From assembly GCF_002013895.1 (NCBI RefSeq), contig NZ_MAFQ01000001.1, forward strand, positions 1 to 64,000: DNA of 64,000 nucleotides, given 5' to 3'. Numbering within the stretch: the first letter of the stretch is position 1; the number at the start of each line of letters is the position of its first letter. Both the position numbers and the translations under genes were made by a program. Under the pieces are notes generated by a model. It did not search any database, was not told the origin of the DNA, and saw only the letters and a list, made by a program, of their open reading frames with translations. This document shows positions 48,939 through 57,800 of this stretch, in pieces. This stretch comes from Mycobacteroides franklinii. Lineage in GTDB: Bacteria > Actinomycetota > Actinomycetes > Mycobacteriales > Mycobacteriaceae.

Positions 48939-51403
48939 TGCCCCGCAGCGTCGATAAGTTCCCAGAGAAGCGGGGCGCCGGCGCCGCGTCCCTGAATAAC
49001 CCGCTGCGCTCGCAGCTGGATTACGAAACGGCGCTCGCCGATACCGCGCAGCAGGCCGGCGACAAGATCCGCGGCGCCATTTCGGGAGCCCTCGACGACG
49101 TCGTTGACGTCATCTACGAACTAACCGGGCTGGATCTGTCCGAGCTGAAAGAAGCGCTCGAAGGAATCAATCTGAGCCCCGGCGCGATCCTGGCGACAAT
49201 CGTCGAGCTGGCCGGAAAGGCGCTGGGCTTTCCAGGGGTGCTGTCAATCTCGCGTATCGCCAACATCATTCAGGACCTGATCAACGGCGCCGGGGAGTTC
49301 CTGAACGCTGACAGTGTCACCGGCAACCCGTACTGGTCCTGGGATTCGGTGATGCCCGGATTCCTTTCGGGCGGCTCAATCCGAGCAACCGCCAACGGCA
49401 CACAGCAGGTCATACGCTCGGAACCCTTCCCGGTGTTTCCCGGCCAAACCCTAGAACTGCGCGCAGCCTCGCAGTGGACGGGTGCCACCGCCACCGCCGG
49501 ATCCAACCCCGTCAAGGTCGGGTTCACCCCATTCGACCCGGCGGGCAACCCGTTACCCGATGTCATCCGCGGCAGCTTGCAACCCTCCGGTGATCATGGC
49601 TGGCAATGGGTTCCGGTCCAAGACAAATGGCCGGTGCCTCCCGGCGTGGCGCAGGTGTCCGAGCTGCTCATCCTGGACAGTGGCGCCACGGCCGGAACGT
49701 TCCGATTCTCCAACGCTTCGGCGTGGGCATCGAACCTGCTAGATCTAAGCCTGGTCAAGGATCTGCGCGAGATGGTCGACGCCATCGGCGGCGCGGTCAA
49801 CTCTGAGGTGGCCAACATTACCGCCCGCCTACAGGCGATCACCGCCGACGGCAAGATCACCGCCTCAGAAATCCAGGGCCTGATCCAGCAAGCGCAGGTT
49901 TCGGGGCTTGTCATCATTCAGACGGTCCTCAATCAGATCAAAGATGTCATCAACGGACTTGTAGTCACGCCCATCAACGGCATCGTGCAGGACTTCAAGA
50001 ACTGGTTTGGCCTCAACCAGAACAAGACTCAGGCACTTAACAGCTCGGGACAGATGGCCGGTTCGGCGATCACTGGCGCTATTAGCGAGGCTGTCACGGG
50101 CATCGGGTCGCTCAAAGACGGCATCGTCAACGCGGCAACCGGGCAAAGTGGCAGCGGCTTCGACTTGGTCGCGGTGATTAACGGACTCATCGGAGTCAAG
50201 CAGAGTGCGGACCAAGCCGGGGCTGCGGCAGCGGCCGTGGCCGCGCTACAAGCCAAGCTGCAAGGTCAGCAGAACGCAGCTGGCGGTGGCCTGAACTACA
50301 CCAGCGTATTCGGCGGTGCTGACGGTGCGGCCCTGCCCGTCGAGTTCACCGGCGCTGATCTGAAAGTGCGGGGCAACAACGGGTACGCCGGTATCGCCGC
50401 GTCGAAACCAGACGGTACCTACGTCGTCACCTGCAACAAGCAGTACAGCACCGACGATCAGAGCCTTGCCGTGGTGCTCGGCGATCAGGGCGGATCGACC
50501 AATGTTCCCGAATACCATCTGTTCCACTCGGATTCGGGATACACCGCGGGCGCTTGCCTCAAGATCGACAACGGCAGTGCAACCATCGGCAGCTACACCC
50601 GCTCGGGCGCCAGCATCACGTTCACGCCATTCTCGGGCGGGTCTTGGTCGGGAACGCTCGGGCAGGGCTCTCTGGTCGAGGTGCATAACGTCGGCACGAC
50701 GTGGACGCTCACCGTGGGCGGCAACACTGTGCTGTCGGTGACCTCGTCGGCGGTGACGTTCGGCGCATCCACCCGGTACGGCGGCGGATTCGTCATGCAG
50801 CGCGCCACCGTGAACAACGGATGGTTCCAAGGGACCACCACCTACGACAGCTTCCGGGTTGCGGCTATCACGTTGTCGGACTACATCGAACCCATCTATT
50901 TGGGTTCCGGTGCCGTGATGGCCCGCACCAACACCGCGGCGGTGACGGTCGCGACGGGCACGACGGTGTTGCCGAACAGCTTCTACACAGTGGTGCAGGC
51001 GGCGACACCGGATATCGCCTGCAATCTGACCACCGGCACAATGACCGTCTCGTTGAGCGGTTGGTACTTGGCCAAGGTGTCCACGAAGTCGAACATCTCC
51101 GCCACCGCCACCAACAGCTCAGGGCAGGCTCAACCCGCGATTTTCGTCAACAGCACGACTACGGTATCGAAGCTCGGTTTGCCGCAACAGTATTCGCGAT
51201 CCAACTCCAGCGACGGAAGCATCGACCTCACCATCCCGGTACTGGCGCTGTCGGACTCGTTCGTCATCTACCTGAACGCCGGGGACGTGGTGCGCGCCGG
51301 ACAGGTCATCGGCGCCAACGCCACCACCCGCCAGCTCACTGGGGACTCTGCGGGCACAGCGACCTACCTGTCCCTATCGCTGCTCAACCGAAGCCAGATA
51401 TAG
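48938..51403 (+). CDS. Large minor tail protein
   Basis: 821 residues from the ATG at 48938 (a longer frame upstream overlaps the previous gene in the wrong phase). A helical N-terminal region (about 20-130), a sandwich domain (about 125-260), coiled-coil helices (about 270-450) and C-terminal beta domains with repeated Ser/Thr/Gly, including a TNF/C1q-like end (about 650-821). Forms a tail fibre or tip; possible receptor-binding protein. Confidence 0.82.
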   Translation: MPRSVDKFPEKRGAGAASLNNPLRSQLDYETALADTAQQAGDKIRGAISGALDDVVDVIYELTGLDLSELKEALEGINLSPGAILATIVELAGKALGFPGVLSISRIANIIQDLINGAGEFLNADSVTGNPYWSWDSVMPGFLSGGSIRATANGTQQVIRSEPFPVFPGQTLELRAASQWTGATATAGSNPVKVGFTPFDPAGNPLPDVIRGSLQPSGDHGWQWVPVQDKWPVPPGVAQVSELLILDSGATAGTFRFSNASAWASNLLDLSLVKDLREMVDAIGGAVNSEVANITARLQAITADGKITASEIQGLIQQAQVSGLVIIQTVLNQIKDVINGLVVTPINGIVQDFKNWFGLNQNKTQALNSSGQMAGSAITGAISEAVTGIGSLKDGIVNAATGQSGSGFDLVAVINGLIGVKQSADQAGAAAAAVAALQAKLQGQQNAAGGGLNYTSVFGGADGAALPVEFTGADLKVRGNNGYAGIAASKPDGTYVVTCNKQYSTDDQSLAVVLGDQGGSTNVPEYHLFHSDSGYTAGACLKIDNGSATIGSYTRSGASITFTPFSGGSWSGTLGQGSLVEVHNVGTTWTLTVGGNTVLSVTSSAVTFGASTRYGGGFVMQRATVNNGWFQGTTTYDSFRVAAITLSDYIEPIYLGSGAVMARTNTAAVTVATGTTVLPNSFYTVVQAATPDIACNLTTGTMTVSLSGWYLAKVSTKSNISATATNSSGQAQPAIFVNSTTTVSKLGLPQQYSRSNSSDGSIDLTIPVLALSDSFVIYLNAGDVVRAGQVIGANATTRQLTGDSAGTATYLSLSLLNRSQI

Positions 51404-51412
51404 AGGCGAACA

Positions 51413-51619
51413 ATGAATTTCACTCAAGACAAAGCCGGATACATCAAGGCCAAGAATCTCGACGGGGCCGACGTGTGGTTCAAACCGCTCAATCTGAGCA
51501 TGCGCAACGTTGCCGACGGCCTGGAACTGTCATTCGCCGGACCGTACACCCTCACCGTTCAGGGCGCTGCCGCCGAATACCTCGAATTCCTCGAACCCAC
51601 GCACGCTGCCGAGGAATAG
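51413..51619 (+). CDS. Small tail-region protein
   Basis: 68 residues. MNFTQDKAGYIKAKNLDGAD, then FKPLNLSMRNVADGLELSFAGPYTLTVQGAAAEYLEFLEP: a small beta domain of the sort encoded between tail-fibre genes. Followed immediately by the Gly-rich protein. Confidence 0.68.
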   Translation: MNFTQDKAGYIKAKNLDGADVWFKPLNLSMRNVADGLELSFAGPYTLTVQGAAAEYLEFLEPTHAAEE

Positions 51620-52672
51620 ATGCCCTGGTCACCCAACCCCACCATCCCGTCACCGCCGCGGGGCGGTAAGTGGTCACCTAATCCGATCGTGCCGGCGCGC
51701 GCATCTGGCGGTAAATGGCATTGGGTACCGCGTGCAGGCGCGATCGACACCGGCATCGGGGAGGACTCGGCAACTCTGCTGGCCCACCTTCTGGCCACCG
51801 AGACCGCCACGGGCGCAGACAGTGCCGCGCTGCTCGCACACCTGCTGGTCACCGAGACCGCCGCGGGCGCAGACAGTGCCGCGCTGCTCGCACACATGAC
51901 CGGCCACGACGACGGAATCGGATCCGACTCTGCCACTGCCGTACTCAGGTACTACGTGAGCGGCACCGACGACGGAATGGGCTACGACAATGCGGCATTG
52001 CTGGCCCATCTGACAGGCACTGAGTTCGGCCAGGTCTACGACACCGGCACACTGTTGGCCCACTTGACCGGACTCGATTCAGGTGGGGGATACGACAGCG
52101 CCACCGCGGTATTCAGCCCGCACGCGCCCGACACCCAATCGTGGTCGGCACCAGGCACAATCACCTACAACATCCCGTCGTGGTGCCGGTACATCGACAT
52201 CGTGCTCGTCGGTGGCGGCAACGGCGGCGGTGGTGGGTTCGCCGGGTTCGTCACTGGTGGCGGCGGCAACGCGGGCAACTGGTCACACGTCACGTTGGAG
52301 CGCGGCGTCGACATTCCATGGTCGGCGACCTCGATCACGATCGTCATCCCGGCAGCCACACCCGGTGGCACACAAGGCAACAAGGGCGCCGGCGGCGGCA
52401 CCGTCACCGCGTCGGTGCCTGGGTCGGGCTGGTCTGGGCTGTCGGCTGCGGGCGGCACCGGAGATCAGTTCGGCTCTACCCGCAACGGAGCCTCGCCCGG
52501 CACCCATACCTACAACGGCCAGTCCTACAACGGCGGCGCTGTCCAATCCACTGCACAGGCAGCGGGTAACCCACCCGGCGGTGGCGGGAATGGCGGCACC
52601 GGAAACGCCTTCAACGGCAACACAGGCGGCGCGGGTGCACCAGGCGGCGCCTGGGCTCGCGCATATCAGTAA
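51620..52672 (+). CDS. Gly-rich tail protein with 18-residue repeats
   Basis: 350 residues. After a Pro-rich start, residues about 48-165 hold six imperfect 18-residue units of the form DSAxLLAHLxxTETAxGA. The rest is a beta-rich, Gly-rich domain (SWSAPGTITYNIPSWCRYIDIVLVGGGNGGGGGFAG) of the kind found at the ends of mycobacteriophage tail proteins. Probably a tail fibre or tip adhesin with variable repeat number. Confidence 0.8.
   Translation: MPWSPNPTIPSPPRGGKWSPNPIVPARASGGKWHWVPRAGAIDTGIGEDSATLLAHLLATETATGADSAALLAHLLVTETAAGADSAALLAHMTGHDDGIGSDSATAVLRYYVSGTDDGMGYDNAALLAHLTGTEFGQVYDTGTLLAHLTGLDSGGGYDSATAVFSPHAPDTQSWSAPGTITYNIPSWCRYIDIVLVGGGNGGGGGFAGFVTGGGGNAGNWSHVTLERGVDIPWSATSITIVIPAATPGGTQGNKGAGGGTVTASVPGSGWSGLSAAGGTGDQFGSTRNGASPGTHTYNGQSYNGGAVQSTAQAAGNPPGGGGNGGTGNAFNGNTGGAGAPGGAWARAYQ
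51764..52095 (+). repeat. Tandem 54-bp repeats in the tail gene
   Basis: Units of 54 bp encode the 18-residue repeats. The first two or three copies are almost identical at DNA level (GGCGCAGACAGTGCCGCGCT appears in both at about 51808 and 51862), while later copies are diverged. The near-identity implies recent duplication. Confidence 0.8.
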
Positions 52673-52692
52673 CCCAACTCTAGGAGGAAATC

Positions 52693-53064
52693 ATGGGAGC
52701 CACATCAGCTCATCAACAGGCGATTTGCAACGCAATCGCAGCGGCAGGCAACACCATCAAGGCGTGCAGCGGCGACCCCGGCACCGGCACGAGCGCCGCA
52801 AACGTGATCGCTTCAACGCCAGCGTCATTCAACACGACGTGGGGTCCTGCAGCAGACGGTGCGGGGGCCGACGCTGGGTACGCCGTATCTCAAGGCTCCG
52901 CCGGGGCACTGCTGATACCGGCGTCCACAGTGGTCAGTCACTACGCCATCTTCAACGGCTCCACCTACCTACGCGGCCGTGCCCTCGATACGCCAATCAC
53001 CGTGGGTGGCAGTCCAGTAAGCATCGATATCACGCCGAAAACCCGGTTCAAGGGCGGTCAGTGA
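52693..53064 (+). CDS. Virion-type protein of the fibre cluster
   Basis: 123 residues after TAGGAGGAAATC. A helical start (SAHQQAICNAIAAAGNTIKAC) then a beta region (AGYAVSQGSAGALLIPASTVVSHYAIFNGSTYLRGRALDTPITVGGSPVSIDITP). The pattern occurs in small actinophage tail or capsid accessory proteins. Likely structural. Confidence 0.7.
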   Translation: MGATSAHQQAICNAIAAAGNTIKACSGDPGTGTSAANVIASTPASFNTTWGPAADGAGADAGYAVSQGSAGALLIPASTVVSHYAIFNGSTYLRGRALDTPITVGGSPVSIDITPKTRFKGGQ

Positions 53065-53216
53065 TGTTCGGGCCACTGTGCAAGGTGGGTGCGAGCTGTG
53101 TCGCAATCGCGCTCGTCACCGCGGCGGCGACGTTCGTGGTGGTCACTCATATCGCGCCCGGTGAACGCCACCGCGATCCGCGACTCACGGCGCCACAGCG
53201 CCAGAACGGCTGGTGA
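53064..53216 (+). CDS. 50-residue one-helix membrane protein
   Basis: Starts on the preceding stop: MFGPLCKVGASCVAIALVTA onward. A single hydrophobic helix of about 22 residues, then a basic and polar tail. Size and place between tail and lysin genes fit a small lysis regulator or holin-like protein. Not recognised. Confidence 0.62.
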   Translation: MFGPLCKVGASCVAIALVTAAATFVVVTHIAPGERHRDPRLTAPQRQNGW

Positions 53217-53274
53217 CGCTGCGCGGCATCAACACCCCCGCAGCGCTACCTTCCGAAACGGAAAGCGAGACACC

Positions 53275-53538
53275 ATGAAACCCATCGTCAAATGGCTATT
53301 CAACACGGCAATCGAAGCCGCACACGAATATCTGGACGAGCACCCCGAATTGGGCGAGCAGGTCGCAGAGACCATCGCGACGAAGGTCGTCGACGCCCTA
53401 CCCCGACTCGTCAACAACCTCACCAACATCACCCCATGGCAGTGGGACGACAAGGCGCTCGACGGGCTCGCTGAACGCGTCGCGAAACTACTGCCGGCGC
53501 TCGTGCGCCAATTCCTGGGATTCGGCCCGCAGTCATGA
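53275..53538 (+). CDS. Small helical protein before lysin A
   Basis: 87 residues from the ATG at 53275. Amphipathic helices throughout (VKWLFNTAIEAAHEYLDEHPELGEQVAETIATKVVDALPRLVNNL; LDGLAERVAKLLPALVRQFLGF). No membrane helix. It overlaps lysA by 4 bp, as does the Ms6 gp1 export chaperone with its endolysin; a chaperone role is an inference from that position only. Confidence 0.65.
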   Translation: MKPIVKWLFNTAIEAAHEYLDEHPELGEQVAETIATKVVDALPRLVNNLTNITPWQWDDKALDGLAERVAKLLPALVRQFLGFGPQS

Positions 53539-55037
53539 GTTTCGTGTGGTTCCGGCCCGACGGCCCACTACGTAGCCGTGAGCAGATCGCCCGTGAGGTG
53601 CACGCGGTGTCGCTGGCGCGCGGACTCGACGAACTCGCCACGGTGCTGACGCTGATGTGCATCGACGTCGAGGTCGGCGCCGATGACGACAACGGGGATC
53701 CGCAGTGGTGGTGCCCGTGGAACGCGAACGATCCGAGTTCCGAGAAGTACCCCCACGACGCCGAATCAGACGACGGGCGCTCGGTGGGCTATTTCCAGCA
53801 GCAGAACGGCGCCCCCGGCGAGGTGGTGGCGGGCAGCGACAACTGGTGGGGGAACATGCGCTCGCGCATGACGCTCGCGCTGGCTGCCGACGTGTTTCAG
53901 ACGCGGCTGGCCGATGACTACGGGCGTGCGGCCGGAAACCCGGCCCTCGCTGGTCAGTTCGTGCAGCGGGTGCAGCGGTCGGCCTATCCCGACCGCTACG
54001 CGGCGCGCTGGGACGAAGCGTGGGCGGTGCTGCGGCGCGCGCTCGCGCAAGGCCCCGTCACGCCCAAACCGCCGCTGCCGCCGATCGGGACCGGCAGCCC
54101 CACTACCCGCACCCGGCTCACCTCGAACCGGTACGTCGGCCGCGGCGGCAAAACCCCGCGCTGGATCGTGGTGCACACCCAAGAGGGCGGGCGCAGCGCG
54201 TGGGATCTGGCCGGGTTCCTGATCTCTACCCAAGGCACGCCAGGCGCGGTGTCCTACAACGCCTGCGTTGACGACGTCGAGACGGTGCTCACCGTCAACT
54301 GGGACGACACCCCATGGTCCGCGGTCAACGCCAACTCCTACGCATTCCACATCTGCATGGCCGGTTCCTACTCGGGCTGGGATCGCGGCAAGTGGCTCGA
54401 AACCGACGCCTCCGACGGCAAAAACGAAGACCTCCAACTCACCCGCACGGCCCAGTTGATCGCGTGGTTGTGCCGCACCTACGACATACCCGTCGAGTAC
54501 ATCGGCGGCAACGGAATCCCTTGGGGCCGTGACGGTATCTGCGGTCACCGTGACTTCGGAAGCTGGGGTGGTGGCCATACCGACCCCGGCGACAACTTCC
54601 CTTGGGACGAGCTGATCCGGCGCGTCCGCCTCTACCTCGATACCAGCACAGGAGATGAAGACATGGCCCAAGTGCCGCAATCTGAATGGCAAGAAGTGAT
54701 CGACTTCGTGCGCGGGCAGAACCAACCGATCCCCTCGACGTCGCCGCTGCGACACCTCGGGGAGGGCAACGTCACCACGCGAGCGGATCTTCCGCGCGCG
54801 ATCGACGCCAACCAGCACGTGACGGCCGTCGTGACGCTGGCCAACGAGGGTCACACCCCCTCGATCGCGCTGCTGTGGGAGGTGTCCACGGCAGCCGACA
54901 TGCCGGGCAAGTACCCGGACCGGCAGGAAGACGCCAAACTCGCCAAGGCGCTGCTGGCCAGTATCAGCAAGGCCAAGGTCACGGTCGCGCGCGAGGACAT
55001 CAAGGCGTGGCTCGACGCAGAGAAGAAGGCCGCGTAA
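53535..55037 (+). CDS. lysA: Endolysin, lysin A (amidase)
   Basis: 500 residues. N-terminal module (about 1-180) with MCIDVEVGADDDNGDPQWWCPWN is the mycobacteriophage N-terminal peptidase-type domain. Central Amidase_2 domain (about 205-375): WIVVHTQEGG (first zinc His), FHICMAG, and GHRDFG (second zinc His near residue 338). C-terminal part (376-500) is a cell-wall-binding type region. Cleaves peptidoglycan for lysis. An internal ribosome site is placed before Met377. Confidence 0.92.
   Translation: MSFVWFRPDGPLRSREQIAREVHAVSLARGLDELATVLTLMCIDVEVGADDDNGDPQWWCPWNANDPSSEKYPHDAESDDGRSVGYFQQQNGAPGEVVAGSDNWWGNMRSRMTLALAADVFQTRLADDYGRAAGNPALAGQFVQRVQRSAYPDRYAARWDEAWAVLRRALAQGPVTPKPPLPPIGTGSPTTRTRLTSNRYVGRGGKTPRWIVVHTQEGGRSAWDLAGFLISTQGTPGAVSYNACVDDVETVLTVNWDDTPWSAVNANSYAFHICMAGSYSGWDRGKWLETDASDGKNEDLQLTRTAQLIAWLCRTYDIPVEYIGGNGIPWGRDGICGHRDFGSWGGGHTDPGDNFPWDELIRRVRLYLDTSTGDEDMAQVPQSEWQEVIDFVRGQNQPIPSTSPLRHLGEGNVTTRADLPRAIDANQHVTAVVTLANEGHTPSIALLWEVSTAADMPGKYPDRQEDAKLAKALLASISKAKVTVAREDIKAWLDAEKKAA
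54663..55037 (+). CDS. Possible internally initiated C-terminal LysA form
   Basis: AGGAG at 54650-54654 stands eight bases before an in-frame ATG at 54663, at the border between the amidase domain and the C-terminal region. The product would be 124 residues, MAQVPQSEWQEVIDFVRGQN onward. Internal starts within endolysins are known (Ms6 makes Lysin384 and Lysin241) and can supply extra binding subunits. Confidence 0.6.
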   Translation: MAQVPQSEWQEVIDFVRGQNQPIPSTSPLRHLGEGNVTTRADLPRAIDANQHVTAVVTLANEGHTPSIALLWEVSTAADMPGKYPDRQEDAKLAKALLASISKAKVTVAREDIKAWLDAEKKAA

Positions 55038-56170
55038 TGACCTGGCAACAGCCGCAACTGGCGGACCCGCCGATGGGCCCAACCGATGAAATCCGCAAGC
55101 TGCAGCACCGACTGCTGTTCGCCTACCCCGGCCGGTCGGACGCACACAACCTCGGCGTGATCGAGTCGGGCGTATTCGACGCGGCTACCGACCGTGCACT
55201 GCGAAACATGCAGGAATACCTTGCCGCCACCGAAGACGAGAAATACAACCGGCAGCCCGGGGTGCTCACCTACGACTGCAAGACCCGGCTCGGTGTCGTG
55301 CTCGTCGCACCCAAGGCGAAAGAGAAGCGGTTCGTACAACAGGGCGTCGGATTCTCCACCGATGCGTTCCTGATGGGTGATCCCACACATTCCTATGTCG
55401 ATGCCCGCGCCGAGGGTAGCGCCGAGCTGCTGCGGCTAGCGCTGCCCATGGTCGGCGTGCCCAAGATCTGGATGGGCTACAGCATGGGCGACGACGTGGT
55501 GAACACCGCCTTGCTGCAATGGCCCGAAGATCGGCGCGACGAAATCAAACTCGTCATCGGATTCGGTGGCCCGTCGCGCCGCGACGGTCCCACGCTGCTC
55601 GGTAACAATCCAGGCGGACAAGGCATTTCCGGGGTGTTCGGACCAGACTGGGCGGTTCCCATCACCTACCAGTTCACCCACGAAGGTGACATGTACGCCA
55701 ACGCCGTCGGGCTACTGCCGTGGCTGTACCAGATCCTGACCCGCATGGAGATCTCACTCGAATTCGCTGCCTACCTGTTCAACCTGTTCATCTCCACCGT
55801 CGGCGGTCAGCTACTCGGCCTGTTGACCTCATCGCTACCGGGAGCCGGTGCGCTGTCCGCCGTGGCCAACCTGGTCACCACCGGGCCGACAAACCAGGTC
55901 GGCGGTCAGATCCTCGATGCGATGAAGCTCTTTACCCTTCTGCCGCAGATCATCCAAACCATCGCCGCCGCACTCAAATTCATCTCCACAAACGCGCACT
56001 TCCACTACCACGACCAACCCGAAACATTCTGGAGTGGGCTGACCGCGGTGGATTGCGCCGCGCAGATCATCACCGAAAAGGTCTCGACTGCAACAGTGTT
56101 CACAGTGCCCGGCACCGTCTCGTGGTGGAACGACGGCCCGCCGGCGTGGACGGCCTGGAAGCTCCCGTAA
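55037..56170 (+). CDS. lysB: Lysin B, mycolylarabinogalactan esterase
   Basis: 377 residues, starting on the lysA stop. An N-terminal peptidoglycan-binding helix pair (about 20-95), then an alpha/beta hydrolase with the serine elbow GYSMGD (Ser149), later Asp and a C-terminal HFHYHDQPE region for the His. It cuts the mycolate-arabinogalactan bond to free the outer membrane at the end of lysis. Confirms a mycolate-bearing host. Confidence 0.94.
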   Translation: MTWQQPQLADPPMGPTDEIRKLQHRLLFAYPGRSDAHNLGVIESGVFDAATDRALRNMQEYLAATEDEKYNRQPGVLTYDCKTRLGVVLVAPKAKEKRFVQQGVGFSTDAFLMGDPTHSYVDARAEGSAELLRLALPMVGVPKIWMGYSMGDDVVNTALLQWPEDRRDEIKLVIGFGGPSRRDGPTLLGNNPGGQGISGVFGPDWAVPITYQFTHEGDMYANAVGLLPWLYQILTRMEISLEFAAYLFNLFISTVGGQLLGLLTSSLPGAGALSAVANLVTTGPTNQVGGQILDAMKLFTLLPQIIQTIAAALKFISTNAHFHYHDQPETFWSGLTAVDCAAQIITEKVSTATVFTVPGTVSWWNDGPPAWTAWKLP

Positions 56171-56209
56171 GCCCAACCGGCCGAATTCATCTACCCACAA
56201 GGAGGAACG

Positions 56210-56431
56210 ATGCTCACCAAACAGTTCTGGATCGACGCGATAGAACGCGCAGTGCGCGCCACCGCGGCCAGCGTCGGCGGCGTGTTCGTAGCCGACGCCA
56301 CCGTGGCCACGGTGTCATGGCAAGGCGTAGCCGTCGTCGCCGGCACTGCCGCGCTGACCTCGATCCTGCTGTCATTGCAGGGATCGCGCGTGGGTGACCC
56401 CGATTCCGCTGCATTGGTCAAGCGCCCGTGA
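56210..56431 (+). CDS. Holin (r1t-like)
   Basis: 73 residues after AAGGAGGAACG. FWIDAIERAVRATAASVGGVFVADATVATVSWQGVAVVAGTAALTSILLSLQGS gives two membrane helices with a charged end, the pattern of r1t-type holins common in mycobacteriophages. It would permeabilise the membrane and time lysis. Confidence 0.85.
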   Translation: MLTKQFWIDAIERAVRATAASVGGVFVADATVATVSWQGVAVVAGTAALTSILLSLQGSRVGDPDSAALVKRP

Positions 56432-56697
56432 CACTAACGGCCATCGGCCCCATGTCAGTGCTACTCAACAGCCCTGACGACTACCTGTGGGCGTCGCTGG
56501 TCGGGTTGTGCGTGCTCGCGATCATGTTCGGCTGGCTGGTACCCCGATGGGTGTACAAACAAACCATCGCTGACAAGGACAAGCAGATCGGGGATCTTCG
56601 CGCAGCCGAGGCGGCCAACCGGGAGTCCATCGCCAAACTTGCCGGCGCGGCCACGGTGACTGCCAAGGTCGTTGAGCAGATCGGACCGAGTCAATGA
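56428..56697 (+). CDS. One-helix membrane protein with coiled coil
   Basis: 89 residues. A membrane helix (YLWASLVGLCVLAIMFGWLVPRW, about 20-42) followed by a charged coiled coil (QTIADKDKQIGDLRAAEAANRESIAKL). Typical of the second, holin-like gene in mycobacteriophage lysis cassettes. Overlaps the holin by 4 bp. Confidence 0.78.
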   Translation: MTLTAIGPMSVLLNSPDDYLWASLVGLCVLAIMFGWLVPRWVYKQTIADKDKQIGDLRAAEAANRESIAKLAGAATVTAKVVEQIGPSQ

Positions 56698-56888
56698 AGC
56701 GCCCGTGCTGGTGGCGCCGGGCCATCGACACGACCGAACGCGCCAAGGATGCGGCCACACGCGCCGAGGCCGAAGACACCCTTGAAAGGGTCAGTGCGCT
56801 CACCGCCAAGATGGCCGAGCAGGAACGTCGCAACCATTTCGCCGAAGCCGTCGAACGCTCGATGCGCAGAAAGTACGGAACCACATGA
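56694..56888 (+). CDS. Small charged helical protein in lysis cassette
   Basis: 64 residues: CWWRRAIDTTERAKDAATRAEAEDTLERVSALTAKMAEQERRNHFAEAVERSMRRKYG. Almost entirely charged helix with no membrane segment. Members of this kind follow holin genes in many actinophages (DUF7620-like). Function unknown. Confidence 0.7.
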   Translation: MKRPCWWRRAIDTTERAKDAATRAEAEDTLERVSALTAKMAEQERRNHFAEAVERSMRRKYGTT

Positions 56889-57247
56889 GAATCCGCCGTA
56901 CCTGGCCGCATTTGGCCGCGACCGTCGCAATTACCACCGCGGTATTCCTAGCAGCACCGTGGGGTATCAGTATCGCCATGACCGCCGCCGCCGTGTGTGC
57001 GTGGACGTTCGTCGGACTGTATGTCGGGCGGTCCAACTGGCGCGCAGAAGCTATCGGGAAGGTCATGGTCCTGACCAATGTGTTCCTGGCACTGGTACTG
57101 ACCCAGGCGGCGCTGTCGCAGTGGACCGACCGCGACTACCCCTACCGCGAACAAGTCCGTGTCGTCATGTACACCGCGCTCGCCTACGGCATCGGCTGGA
57201 AAATCGCACTCCTCACACGCGCACAGAAAGCCGACAACGATGACTGA
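56885..57247 (+). CDS. Multi-pass membrane protein in lysis cassette
   Basis: 120 residues with three or four helices: LAATVAITTAVFLAAPWGIS, ISIAMTAAAVCAWTFVGLYVG, VMVLTNVFLALVLTQAALSQW and VVMYTALAYGIGWKIALLT. A polar C-terminus follows. It could be an antiholin or an additional holin; sequence does not decide. Confidence 0.72.
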   Translation: MRIRRTWPHLAATVAITTAVFLAAPWGISIAMTAAAVCAWTFVGLYVGRSNWRAEAIGKVMVLTNVFLALVLTQAALSQWTDRDYPYREQVRVVMYTALAYGIGWKIALLTRAQKADNDD

Positions 57248-57788
57248 CATAGTCGATATTCCATGGTTCAAATGCGTTGGCCTGTACGGCAACATCGTCC
57301 CCGACACCCTAGACAGCGGCTACCGGCCCGACCATTTCAAACCATGGGGCGCCGTGACGTTCACGCCCCGGATCGCGGGCCCAGACAACAAGCTGGACCC
57401 ACCCGAGCCGCAGTTTCGGCTGACCGCGCACACGCCGCCGATCACGCTGCTACTGGTGCCGTTCGATGCCCGCATCGAGAACGGGGTGTTGAAGCTGCCG
57501 CGCCTGGACGCGCCGGCGGGGGAGAACCCGACACCGACCGAGATCGATCAGCAGCGCGCCAGCGTCGGTCTGGACATGCTCGCGAATTCGCCTGCGCTGC
57601 AGTTGGGGTCGGGATACAAGCTGGTCTACCAAGTGCAGTTCGGGACCATGAAGGTACTGGGCAAGGAACACACCTTCGATTCGTTTTGGTTTGTCGCGCC
57701 GACCGTCACCGACTTCACCACCGAGCCGACGTGGACCCCGCCCGCAATCGACCTGACGGTCGTCGAACGATTCACGCCGGTGACGTAG
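57240..57788 (+). CDS. Phage protein of unknown function (last late gene)
   Basis: 182 residues from the ATG at 57240. Beta-rich: GAVTFTPRIAGPDNKLDPPEPQFRLTAHTPPITLLLVPFDARIENGVLKLPRLDAPAGENPTP and YKLVYQVQFGTMKVLGKEHTFDSFWFVAP. It resembles minor tail or virion proteins placed after the lysis genes in some mycobacteriophages. It converges on the leftward right-end cassette with 12 bp between stops and no clear terminator. Confidence 0.72.
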   Translation: MTDIVDIPWFKCVGLYGNIVPDTLDSGYRPDHFKPWGAVTFTPRIAGPDNKLDPPEPQFRLTAHTPPITLLLVPFDARIENGVLKLPRLDAPAGENPTPTEIDQQRASVGLDMLANSPALQLGSGYKLVYQVQFGTMKVLGKEHTFDSFWFVAPTVTDFTTEPTWTPPAIDLTVVERFTPVT

Positions 57789-57800
57789 CCTGCGCGATCC

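Noticed and set aside
51764-52095. Tandem 54-bp units considered as a CRISPR array
   Set aside because: Units are contiguous, in frame and coding, with no spacers and no cas genes.
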